From assembly GCA_029239785.1 (NCBI GenBank), contig JARBUG010000003.1:1-64000 (forward strand): a DNA stretch of 64,000 nucleotides. The letters run 5' to 3'. Shown piece by piece: positions 54,060-60,989 of the stretch. Made by a program: the position numbers and the translations under genes. The notes under the pieces were generated by a model that had not been told where the DNA came from, made no database searches, and saw nothing but the letters and a program-made list of their open reading frames with translations. Origin of the DNA: Symbiobacteriaceae bacterium (lineage in GTDB: Bacteria > Bacillota > Sulfobacillia > Symbiobacteriales > Symbiobacteriaceae). Within the stretch, counting starts at the first letter, position 1. Each line of letters begins with the position of its first letter.

Positions 54060-54356
54060 ATGGCGCTCCTGGAAATCAGCGTCGTGCCCGTGGGTACGGA
54101 GTCTCCCAGCATATCCAGCTTCATTTCCGAGGCGTGCCGGGAAGCCAAACGTAACGGGATTAAGTTCGACGTGACACCTACCGCGACGGTTATGGAGGGC
54201 GACCTGCCAGCATTGCTGGACGTGGCGCAGAAGATGCACCAGGCCGGTTTTCACGGTGGGGTGCAGCGGGTTGTGACCAACATCGCCATCGATGAACGCC
54301 GGGACAAGGACCTGGTGATGGAGCAGACTGTTTCAGCGGTTGAGAGTTCCATGTAA
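54060..54356 (+). CDS. UPF0045 / MTH1187 family thiamine-binding-like protein
   Basis: 98 residues. LLEISVVPVGTESPSISSF and FHGGVQRVVTNIAIDERRD match the MTH1187/YkoF-type family, small ferredoxin-fold proteins, some of which bind thiamine precursors. The ligand here is unknown. AAGGGGGTGA precedes ATG 54060. It closes the three-gene strand run. Confidence 0.8.
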   Translation: MALLEISVVPVGTESPSISSFISEACREAKRNGIKFDVTPTATVMEGDLPALLDVAQKMHQAGFHGGVQRVVTNIAIDERRDKDLVMEQTVSAVESSM

Positions 54357-54359
54357 GTA

Positions 54360-54441
54360 CGAGGGGGGCTGTCGCCCCCCTCGCACCACTCCCCTGTCTG
54401 AAGGATCGGGTGCATGGGAGCGCTCTCGCTACTCCCATGCA
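54360..54441 (+). other. Two hairpins after the UPF0045 gene
   Basis: CGAGGGGGGC / GCCCCCCTCG (54360-54383) and TGCATGGGAG / CTCCCATGCA (54411-54441). Neither has a T-run. Confidence 0.4.
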
Positions 54442-54450
54442 GGAGCCACC

Positions 54451-54478
54451 AGGAGCACTCGGCTTGCCGGGTGCTCCT
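54451..54478 (-). terminator. Hairpin downstream of the SASP gene
   Basis: AGGAGCAC / GTGCTCCT with an inner CGGC/GCCG, directly after the SASP stop on the minus strand. Confidence 0.6.
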
Positions 54479-54481
54479 CGC

Positions 54482-54667
54482 TTATTGCTGAGCGCCTTCG
54501 GCCAGCGTCTGTTCCGCCACGGTCAGCGCGTACTTCACAAAGTTGCCCGCTTCCTTGGACGTGAGGCCGCCGTAGTCGCCGGGGGAGACCCGGTCGCCGG
54601 CGCCCTGGGCCCGGGCCAGTTCGAGTTTGGTGGCATCGGAGAGCAGTGAGGGGCGATTGCGAGCCAC
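54482..54667 (-). CDS. Alpha/beta-type small acid-soluble spore protein
   Basis: 61 residues. KLELARAQGAGDRVSP and DYGGLTSKEAGNFVKYAL followed by AEQTL match the two conserved segments of alpha/beta-type SASPs, including the GPR cleavage neighbourhood near the first helix. It should coat spore DNA and protect it from UV damage, and be degraded by the GPR protease on germination. GTG 54667 is preceded by AAAGGAGGG. Confidence 0.85.
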   Translation of the reverse strand: MARNRPSLLSDATKLELARAQGAGDRVSPGDYGGLTSKEAGNFVKYALTVAEQTLAEGAQQ

Positions 54668-54686
54668 GGTGGGGTCCCTCCTTTGG

Positions 54687-54712
54687 AAAAGGACGCCCCC
54701 GCAGGGGCGCCC
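54687..54712 (-). terminator. Terminator of the DUF1540 gene
   Basis: GGGCGCCCC / GGGGGCGTCC on the minus strand, followed by TTTTCC, just upstream of the SASP ribosome binding site. Confidence 0.7.
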
Positions 54713-54723
54713 TGTAGCTGCTG

Positions 54724-54954
54724 TCAGTCCATGCGGCTGATGCCGGGCTTGGGACCCTGCGCCTTCGGTATGAAGGTCTGGCACAGGGTTTGGTTCGAGG
54801 TAGCCGCCTCGCCTCCGATGGAGCCGATCTCCATGCGGGTGTTTCCCAGGGTGTCCGGGTTGTTCTTCACCATAATCTTCTCGGCCTTGCACTTGTCGCC
54901 GCTGCCGTAGTAGTAGCAGCTGTTGACGGTGCAGTAAATCTGCTGGTCGGCCAA
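54724..54954 (-). CDS. DUF1540 domain protein
   Basis: 76 residues. The cysteine pattern YCTVNSCYYYGSGDKCKAE, followed by a further Cys (QTLCQTF), matches DUF1540, small proteins thought to bind metal. It is upstream of the SASP gene on the same strand. TTG 54954 is chosen because GGGAGGTG lies 5 bases upstream; GTG 54963 is possible. Confidence 0.75.
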   Translation of the reverse strand: MADQQIYCTVNSCYYYGSGDKCKAEKIMVKNNPDTLGNTRMEIGSIGGEAATSNQTLCQTFIPKAQGPKPGISRMD

Positions 54955-55132
54955 ACTGATCACCTCCCGGCATTAGTCTCCTCGGACGGAGGCGCATTCA
55001 TCCTCGATTATGGTCCGTGAAAAGCGGTGGACAAACGTGTTACGCGAGCCTTAGTGCGGCAAGGATTTCAGCCATTTTCAGGAAGGTATGCAAAGCTGGA
55101 TAAAAACGCGACAAAATGTTGCCCAAGACCCT
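54955..55132. other. Gap between DUF1540 and speH promoters
   Basis: No gene or motif is convincing here. It holds the divergent start of the DUF1540 gene and the approach to the speH promoters. Confidence 0.3.
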
Positions 55133-55161
55133 TGAAGAAAGGGCGGCAATTCGCTATGATG
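55133..55161 (+). promoter_or_regulatory. Upstream promoter P1 of speH
   Basis: TTGAAG (55133-55138) and TATGAT (55156-55161) with a 17-bp spacer. A transcript from near 55168 would begin with the hairpin GTTGCC / GGCAAC. Confidence 0.6.
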
Positions 55162-55233
55162 TGCTAGGTTGCCCAACCAAGGATGGCAACGGAACCGCTT
55201 TGCAGGAAATCAACGCCTACCATCTTTCAGGCA

Positions 55234-55262
55234 TTGACATTACCCTTCGTACATCGTAAAAT
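55234..55262 (+). promoter_or_regulatory. Main promoter P2 of speH
   Basis: TTGACA (55234-55239, perfect) and TAAAAT (55257-55262, 5/6) with an exact 17-bp spacer, a very good sigma-A promoter. The transcript would start near 55269. Confidence 0.75.
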
Positions 55263-55268
55263 CCAGCA

Positions 55269-55471
55269 TATGTCGCGAGCAACGCGTGTCCGGTCTGCCT
55301 AACTACGGAGGTTTGAGACGGCTCAACACGGGATTCCAACTTAACAGGAACCTAGTACGCCTTAAAGGGTTGGGGCTTCCGACGAGGTGCCCGACTTTTC
55401 CCCCGTTGGCGTGACGATGGTCCCGTCTAGCTTGAGAGGGCTAGAAATTCACGCTGTAGGGGGAGTTACAC
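55269..55471 (+). ncRNA. Structured 5' leader of speH
   Basis: A leader of about 203 nt precedes the speH start codon. It holds several stems: TTGAG/CTCAA, TTCC/GGAA, GGGC/GCCC, GACG/CGTC and a perfect TCTAGC/GCTAGA just upstream of the Shine-Dalgarno. The Shine-Dalgarno GGGGGAG (55459-55465) can pair with TTCCCCC (55398-55404), which in turn can pair with GTTGGGG nearby (55369-55375), a switch-like arrangement. No known riboswitch family fits by eye. Confidence 0.5.
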
Positions 55472-55867
55472 ATGGCATTTTCTACGTATGGTCGTCATGT
55501 CACCATGGATCTGCGGGACGTTGATTTTGACAAGCTCAACGATGTCGCTTTCTTGAAGAGCGTCATGGTGGAGGCGGTTAACCGCTGCGGAGCCACGATC
55601 GTCGGGGAAAACTTCATTAAGTTCCATCCGCAAGGTGTGACGGGGGTTTTGGTCCTGTCTGAATCCCACCTGTCCATTCACACCTATCCGGAAGAAGGCT
55701 TTGCAGCCATTGACTGCTACACCTGCGGCACGACCGTTGACCCTGAGCTGGCCACCGACCACATGGCAGAAGCCCTGGGCGGCCGGGTTGCCGGGTACAA
55801 GGCGCTGCAGCGTGGCACCGGCGAAATCGTAGATCTGCCCAAGTACCGTCTGGCGGCCGTTCGGTAA
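55472..55867 (+). CDS. speH: S-adenosylmethionine decarboxylase proenzyme (SpeH/SpeD, prokaryotic class 1B)
   Basis: 131 residues. The self-cleavage site is ESHLSIHTYPEEG, between Glu64 and Ser65; Ser65 becomes the pyruvoyl cofactor, with His70 and Cys85 as the other catalytic residues. The enzyme decarboxylates S-adenosylmethionine to supply aminopropyl groups for spermidine synthesis. AGGGGGAG precedes ATG 55472. No spermidine synthase gene is adjacent. A terminator follows. Confidence 0.92.
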   Translation: MAFSTYGRHVTMDLRDVDFDKLNDVAFLKSVMVEAVNRCGATIVGENFIKFHPQGVTGVLVLSESHLSIHTYPEEGFAAIDCYTCGTTVDPELATDHMAEALGGRVAGYKALQRGTGEIVDLPKYRLAAVR

Positions 55868-55894
55868 GGCGGCGCCCATATAACAGAAGGTAAC

Positions 55895-55924
55895 GAGGCT
55901 TCCGCTTTGCGGGGGCCTCTTTTG
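55895..55924 (+). terminator. Terminator of speH
   Basis: GAGGC-TT-CCGC / GCGG-G-GGCCTC with loop TTT, followed by TTTTG. Confidence 0.85.
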
Positions 55925-56042
55925 TTTTCCTGTCAGCAGGAAAAAGGTGGATGAGTGGAGAAATTTTACGTGAGACACTTTAATGTGACAGCCTTATCGC
56001 TATGTGGGGGACTGGTACACGAAAATCAGGAGGGAGTGCCCG

Positions 56043-57872
56043 GTGTCCGTCAAACAAGGCCACGGCTCGAACACCCCCGACTACCAGGTGGCTATGCGAG
56101 TACGCTCCATGATTCCGCTGGCGTTGGCCGGGCTGGTCCTGAGTTTTGAACTGGTCTGGAAGGACCGGTTCATTGCCCCGGGTACCACTGCCGACCGGGT
56201 CGTCAATGCGCTGCTTTTTCTGCTCGTAGGTCCGCTCATGGCCTGGTGGGGGCAGTCCATGGCACGGAGCCTGTTGCAGCGGCTGGTCCGCTCTGAGGCG
56301 GCCAGCGAGGAAAAAAGCCGGTATCTGGAGGTGCGCAATCGCCAATTGCAGACCGTGCTTCAGGCGTCGCGGGCTATGACAGCCGTGCTCGACCTGAAGC
56401 AGGTAGCCGCGTTAGTGGTGGACCAGATCGTCGCCTATACCCGGTTTTCCAAGGCCTGCCTGGTGTTGGGGCCCGATGAAATGGAGCGGTACCGCATCGC
56501 CGCGTCGGCCGGCCTGCCAGATGAGTTTGGGAGCGATTTTGCCCAGGCCCTGACAGGGCCGGGCAAGGCGTCATCACCGGTGGAATGGTGCCGGGTGACC
56601 CGTCAGCCCGTGGTGGTGGAGAGTCCGGGGAAGGACTTCCGTACCTCCGGGCTGCGCCAGATCTTCGCGATGGGCCGGATCGAAGGGATGATCGCCATCC
56701 CGCTGCTGTACAACGACCAGTTTCGCGGCACGCTTATGGTGTTTCAGGAGAAAGGCGGCCCGATTTCGACCTCGGAAGTATCGCTGGTTTCGGCGCTGAC
56801 CGCCCAGGCGGCCCTGGCGTTGGAGAATGCCCGCCTCTACACCCTCACGGCCCAGCATAGGTCGCGCCTGCACTCGACCCTTGACTTTTTCCGCGATGTG
56901 GCCTCGGCGCTGGCCCGGGCCCGTTCGGGCGTGTCGCCGGTGCTCCACCTGGTGGCGCAGGTGACTGCCCGCCTGCTGGCGCCCGCCCGTGTGCATCTGA
57001 TGATTACCAAGTCGGCCCGGCAGTCGCCGGTGTCGGTGACGGAGTCGGTCGGCATGGAGGAAGGGGCCGAGACGTATCGGGCCCTGACGCTCCCCGTAGC
57101 CCTGGATGCGGACCAGTTCGGCCAGATCGACATCTATCTGCCGGACAAGCGCCCGCTGGATGCCGAGGAGATGCTGATTCTGCAGTCGTTCCTCAACCTG
57201 ACCGCCTCGGCGCTGGGCAGTGCAACGGTGGCGGCGGAGATGCGCCAGGCCGTAATCGATGTGGAACGGGCCTACATGGGCACGCTGGAGGCGTTGATCA
57301 AGGCGCTGGAGATGCGGGACCACGAAACGGAGGGACACTCCCGCCGGGTTGTGCAGTACTCGCTTTCGCTGGCGCAGAAGCTGGGCGTGCCTGAGGAAGA
57401 GTTGGTGCCGATCATGCGGGGCGCTTTGCTGCACGACATCGGGAAGATCGGCATTCCGGATTCGATCCTGCGCAAGCAGGGGCCGCTGAACGACGAGGAA
57501 TGGATTGTGATGAAGCAGCACCCGCGCATCGGGTACGAGATGCTGAAGGGGATCGAGTTCCTACATGCGGCGGTGCCGGTCATTTTGCACCACCACGAGC
57601 GGTGGGACGGGACCGGGTATCCGTCGGGGCTGGTAGGGGAAGTGATTCCCCTGGGCGCCCGGATTTTCTCGGTGGCGGATGCGTATGATGCGATCACGTC
57701 GGACCGACCGTACCGGAAGGGACGGAGCCACGAGACCGCGGTGAAGGAGATTTCCGCCGGCGCCGGGCGGCAGTTCGACCCCAGGGTGGTGGAGGCACTG
57801 AAGGCCCTGCCCGATGAAGAACTGGCCCGCATCAGGGGGCGGGGGCTTGACCCGGTCCGGTACCAGGTGTAG
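56043..57872 (+). CDS. GAF and HD-GYP domain protein, membrane-anchored, probable c-di-GMP phosphodiesterase
   Basis: 609 residues. Two transmembrane helices near the N-terminus (MIPLALAGLVLSFELVW and VVNALLFLLVGPLMAWW) are followed by one or two GAF domains (about residues 100-390) and an HD-GYP domain with HDIGKIGIPD and HHERWDGTGYPSG. HD-GYP enzymes hydrolyse cyclic di-GMP. The GAF region should sense a small ligand. GTG 56043 has AGGAGGG 8 bases upstream; an upstream GTG is possible. A strong terminator follows. Confidence 0.88.
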   Translation: MSVKQGHGSNTPDYQVAMRVRSMIPLALAGLVLSFELVWKDRFIAPGTTADRVVNALLFLLVGPLMAWWGQSMARSLLQRLVRSEAASEEKSRYLEVRNRQLQTVLQASRAMTAVLDLKQVAALVVDQIVAYTRFSKACLVLGPDEMERYRIAASAGLPDEFGSDFAQALTGPGKASSPVEWCRVTRQPVVVESPGKDFRTSGLRQIFAMGRIEGMIAIPLLYNDQFRGTLMVFQEKGGPISTSEVSLVSALTAQAALALENARLYTLTAQHRSRLHSTLDFFRDVASALARARSGVSPVLHLVAQVTARLLAPARVHLMITKSARQSPVSVTESVGMEEGAETYRALTLPVALDADQFGQIDIYLPDKRPLDAEEMLILQSFLNLTASALGSATVAAEMRQAVIDVERAYMGTLEALIKALEMRDHETEGHSRRVVQYSLSLAQKLGVPEEELVPIMRGALLHDIGKIGIPDSILRKQGPLNDEEWIVMKQHPRIGYEMLKGIEFLHAAVPVILHHHERWDGTGYPSGLVGEVIPLGARIFSVADAYDAITSDRPYRKGRSHETAVKEISAGAGRQFDPRVVEALKALPDEELARIRGRGLDPVRYQV

Positions 57873-57878
57873 CGCGAA

Positions 57879-57921
57879 AAAAGCCGCTGTAGGCCCTTGT
57901 GGGGGCCTGCAGCGGCTTTTG
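57879..57921. terminator. Bidirectional terminator
   Basis: AAAAGCCGCTG-TAGGCCC / GGGCCTG-CAGCGGCTTTT, perfect except for one mismatch, with T-run on both sides. Confidence 0.9.
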
Positions 57922-57947
57922 TTGCTGTCGTTGGGGGGACGCCTTGT

Positions 57948-58979
57948 CTACAGGGCGGCGACCTCTTCAGCGCCACCGTGTGCACCGATGGCCAGCAGTT
58001 CTTCGCCGACCGCGGGTGTGACGAGCTGCCGGAAGACCTCGGCAACGGGGAGCACTTCGTGAATCTCGCCAACGCGCCCGCCGCAGAAGACCAGGCCCCG
58101 CTCAACGTTGCCCCGCTGGGCATTGGTGAGCGCATTATAGATGCAGTGGGACTTCTTTTCGTCGCGATGCAGGCAGTACTTGAGGCAGTCGGTGCAGTGC
58201 ACGCCGGGCTCGCCCACCAGGGGGAGCATGTCCTCGATGTGCGGGACGATGGCCCGGCTCGCCATGCCGGTGGGGCTCCAGTATTCGACCTGCGAGCCCG
58301 TGGCCGCGACCCAGGCGGCCTTCATGGCGTCGGAGGCGGCGCATTCTTCGGTGACGGCGAAGCGGGTGCCAATTTGGACACCGTCGGCGCCCATAGCGAG
58401 GGCGCGGAGCACATCCTGCCGGGTGAGAATGCCCCCGGCGGCGATGATCGGGCCTTTGAAGCCATATTCGCGCAGGGCGGTCCGCACGGGCGGGAAGAGG
58501 TCCCACGTGGAGATTTCGGGATCTTCGGGACCGAGGTGGCCGCCGGCCTGGCCGCTTTCGACGACAATGCCCACCACGCCTTCGGTGCGGGAAGCAATGC
58601 GGGCCGCCTTGACCGACGAGATGATGCAGAAGCCAGGAATGCCCGCTTCGGCCAGCCGCTTGAACGGGCCGCGGGCAAAGCCGGCGCCAATGGCGACGTA
58701 GTCGACCCGTTCTTCGATGCAAACGTCGAGGAGGCGGTCGAACAGGTAGCCGGCGTACATAAGGTTAACGCCGACCACGCCATCAGTAAGGGCGCGGGCG
58801 GCTTGAATTTCGCGACGAAGTTCGGCGGGCGGAATGCCCATGCCGCCGATGGTGCCTACGCCGCCTTCACGGGCGACCGCAGCGGCCAGCTTGTGCAGCG
58901 AGATGCGGACCGACATACCGCCCTGGATGATGCAGAACCGGGCCGTTTTGTCGCCCACGCGCAGGCTGGGTAAGGACAT
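57948..58979 (-). CDS. NAD(P)H-dependent flavin oxidoreductase / nitronate monooxygenase-like
   Basis: 343 residues. FMN barrel pattern with IIQGGMSVRISLHKLA, GPIIAAGGILTRQDV and GADGVQIGTRFAVTEE. Members include nitronate monooxygenase and enoyl-ACP reductase FabK; this one is not specific to either. The C-terminal part carries a cysteine group CTDCLKYCLHRDEKKSHC that may bind a cluster. ATG 58979 follows GGAGGGG. No neighbour suggests the substrate. Confidence 0.83.
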   Translation of the reverse strand: MSLPSLRVGDKTARFCIIQGGMSVRISLHKLAAAVAREGGVGTIGGMGIPPAELRREIQAARALTDGVVGVNLMYAGYLFDRLLDVCIEERVDYVAIGAGFARGPFKRLAEAGIPGFCIISSVKAARIASRTEGVVGIVVESGQAGGHLGPEDPEISTWDLFPPVRTALREYGFKGPIIAAGGILTRQDVLRALAMGADGVQIGTRFAVTEECAASDAMKAAWVAATGSQVEYWSPTGMASRAIVPHIEDMLPLVGEPGVHCTDCLKYCLHRDEKKSHCIYNALTNAQRGNVERGLVFCGGRVGEIHEVLPVAEVFRQLVTPAVGEELLAIGAHGGAEEVAAL

Positions 58980-59195
58980 GTGGCACCCCTCCGGAGTTGT
59001 TGGTTATCTACATTCTGCATGATTCGTGCCGATTTGACGCTACTTACATAGCACATTGGTCTAAAGATGGGGCTGAGGACCTACGGGGGCGTCAGGCTTG
59101 TCTGCCCGGGGGCAGAGATGCGGCTGATCGCAGGTGTGCCCATGGTTATAGACCGCGGTCGGGGTTGGTGCATGGCTTGGCATACGCACCCCGGG

Positions 59196-59220
59196 CCCGT
59201 CCATATGAATGGACGGGGGG
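59196..59220 (+). promoter_or_regulatory. Hairpin overlapping the spoIVFA ribosome binding site
   Basis: CCCGTCCAT pairs perfectly with ATGGACGGG around ATGA (59196-59217). The right arm runs into the G-rich ribosome binding site GGGGGGAG at 59215-59222. Confidence 0.45.
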
Positions 59221-59228
59221 AGATGTGC

Positions 59229-60014
59229 ATGTCGGGTATATTGCCACCGGAAGAGGAGCCATATGAGCCGGACTGCGAGGAGCGGCCGCCGGGCCGGCCC
59301 CTGGCGCGGGTCGTGTTGGTAGCCGGGCTTGTAGCTGTGGTGGGCTATGTCTCCGCAGTGCAAACCGGGGGGCCTCGGGAGCTGTTGGCGCAGGTTCGCT
59401 GGGGTGAGTATGGCGTTGCCGGGCGCTGGGCGGAGGCCCGGGCGTGGGCCGCGGAAATGGGCGTTGCCCTGCGGGACAAGGCTGCGGGGCTGATGGCGGA
59501 GGCAACGGGGTTGGTGGAGCGGCTGCCGGCGCTGCCCGGGGCGGGCGAGGGTCCGGCGCCGGGCGCTGGGGAACCGCCGGCGCCGGCCGCTCCAGCCCCC
59601 GAGGTAATCCTGCCGGTCCGGGGCAAGCTGCTCTACGACTACGGCTGGCTGCCCCAGGGCCAGGAGCCGCACGGCGGCCTCGACTTCGCCGCAGCCGTAG
59701 GCGACCCGGTCCTGGCCATCGCCGACGGCACCGTTCTGCGGGTCGCCGAAGACCCGGCCCTCGGCGGGTTGGTGGAAGTAGACCATGGCTTCATCATCGC
59801 CCTGTACGGGCAGGTGGCGGGCAGCAAGGTCAAGGCCGGCGAGCCGGTGGCGCGGGGCCAGGCCCTGGCTGCCATTGCTGAACCAACAGGCAAGGAGGGC
59901 GACCGGGAAGCACATCTGCACCTCGAAGTGCGCATCACCCCGGGAGCCAAGCCGGTCGACCCGGCTCCGTTCCTGCCCCGCAGCGCCGCACCGCAGGGAG
60001 GGGACGCCGACTGA
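59229..60014 (+). CDS. spoIVFA: SpoIVFA-like membrane protein with LytM (M23) domain
   Basis: 261 residues. A transmembrane helix (ARVVLVAGLVAVVGYVSAV) precedes a linker rich in Pro and Gly and a LytM domain with HGGLD (His148, Asp152) and HLHLE (His229, His231), the metal ligands of active LytM proteins. In Bacillus SpoIVFA anchors and inhibits SpoIVFB, and as I remember lacks a functional LytM site; here the ligands appear intact. The next gene is spoIVFB, overlapping its stop. The start at 59229 uses GGGGGGAG; an ATG 2 codons earlier overlaps the ribosome binding site. Confidence 0.75.
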   Translation: MSGILPPEEEPYEPDCEERPPGRPLARVVLVAGLVAVVGYVSAVQTGGPRELLAQVRWGEYGVAGRWAEARAWAAEMGVALRDKAAGLMAEATGLVERLPALPGAGEGPAPGAGEPPAPAAPAPEVILPVRGKLLYDYGWLPQGQEPHGGLDFAAAVGDPVLAIADGTVLRVAEDPALGGLVEVDHGFIIALYGQVAGSKVKAGEPVARGQALAAIAEPTGKEGDREAHLHLEVRITPGAKPVDPAPFLPRSAAPQGGDAD

Positions 60015-60895
60015 AGCTGGGCACCATCGCCGGCATGCGCGTCGGCGTACATTGGCTCTTCGTTCTGCTCCTGGCCGTGGCAGTTGGCGCCGGGTACGTG
60101 GCCGAGGCCCTGATTCTGGTGGGCTCGCTGGCCGTCCATGAAATCGCGCACCTGGCCGTGGCCTGGGTGCTGGGGCTGCGGGTCGAGGAAGTAACCATTA
60201 CCCCGTTCGGGGGCATGGCCAAGCTGGACACGCACCTGGAGGCAGACCCGCAGGCGGAGACGTCGGTCGCCCTGGCGGGGCCCTTCCAGTCATTCTTCCT
60301 GGCCGGACTGATGTTATTTTTATCGGGCGACCAGCTTTTTGATCAGCGGCTGGTCAGGTTCTGCTTTGAAGTGAACGCCAACCTCGCCTTTTTCAACCTG
60401 ATTCCCGCCCTCCCCCTGGATGGCGGCCGGGCCCTGCGCGGGCTCATGGCCCAGCGCTTCGGCTACCGCCGGGTGACGGCATGGATGGCCCTGCTGGGCC
60501 GTTTCTGCGGCATTGCCATGTCTGGCGCGGCCTTGCTGGTTTGGGCCCGCACCGAGACCCATACGCTCTTTCTCACGCCCCTGGTCGGGGGCCTGTTTGT
60601 CGCCTTTGGCGCCGGAGAGGAGGCGGTGACTGCGACCTACCGTTCTTATCGTCAGTTTTTGCGCAAACGAGAGCAGTTAAAGGAGAGCCGAGTGCTGGCG
60701 GCCCGGCAGTTGGTCGCCGTGGAGGGGACCCGGCTTGGGGAGCTGATGGAGCACCTCGTGTCGCGGCGGTACCACGTGGTGCTGGTGATCGACCGGGACC
60801 TCCAGCCCCTCGGCACCCTATATGAAGCCGAGCTGATGGAGGCATTCCAGGCCCTGGGGCCCGAAGCGACGGTCGAGCAGGTGCTCGAGTCATGA
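60011..60895 (+). CDS. spoIVFB: Sporulation intramembrane protease SpoIVFB (M50, site-2 protease)
   Basis: 294 residues. The metal motif is HEIAH (His43, Glu44, His47) in a transmembrane helix and the third ligand is Asp137 in NLIPALPLDGG. A CBS-like domain lies at the C-terminus. In Bacillus SpoIVFB cleaves pro-sigma-K in the forespore outer membrane. A CTG start at 60011 (KLGTIAGMRVGVHW) is preferred: GGAGG is 9 bases upstream, and CTGA overlaps the spoIVFA stop; ATG 60035 has no ribosome binding site and would cut off the usual N-terminus. Confidence 0.85.
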   Translation: MKLGTIAGMRVGVHWLFVLLLAVAVGAGYVAEALILVGSLAVHEIAHLAVAWVLGLRVEEVTITPFGGMAKLDTHLEADPQAETSVALAGPFQSFFLAGLMLFLSGDQLFDQRLVRFCFEVNANLAFFNLIPALPLDGGRALRGLMAQRFGYRRVTAWMALLGRFCGIAMSGAALLVWARTETHTLFLTPLVGGLFVAFGAGEEAVTATYRSYRQFLRKREQLKESRVLAARQLVAVEGTRLGELMEHLVSRRYHVVLVIDRDLQPLGTLYEAELMEAFQALGPEATVEQVLES

Positions 60896-60989
60896 GCCCC
60901 GGTTTTTCCCCCGATGCGCCCCCCGCCGTCCCGTGGTATCCTTTTGAATGCGATATGCTATGTGCACGACAAAGGAGACGGTGGACGCG

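Noticed and set aside
55269-55471. Known riboswitch (SAM-I, SAM-II, cobalamin, T-box, ykkC classes) in the speH leader
   Set aside because: I compared the conserved cores I remember and none matches; the leader is therefore listed as uncharacterised.
55955-56149. 64-codon plus-strand frame before the HD-GYP gene
   Set aside because: Overlaps that gene in another frame and shows no conserved motif; only a weak upstream GGAG.
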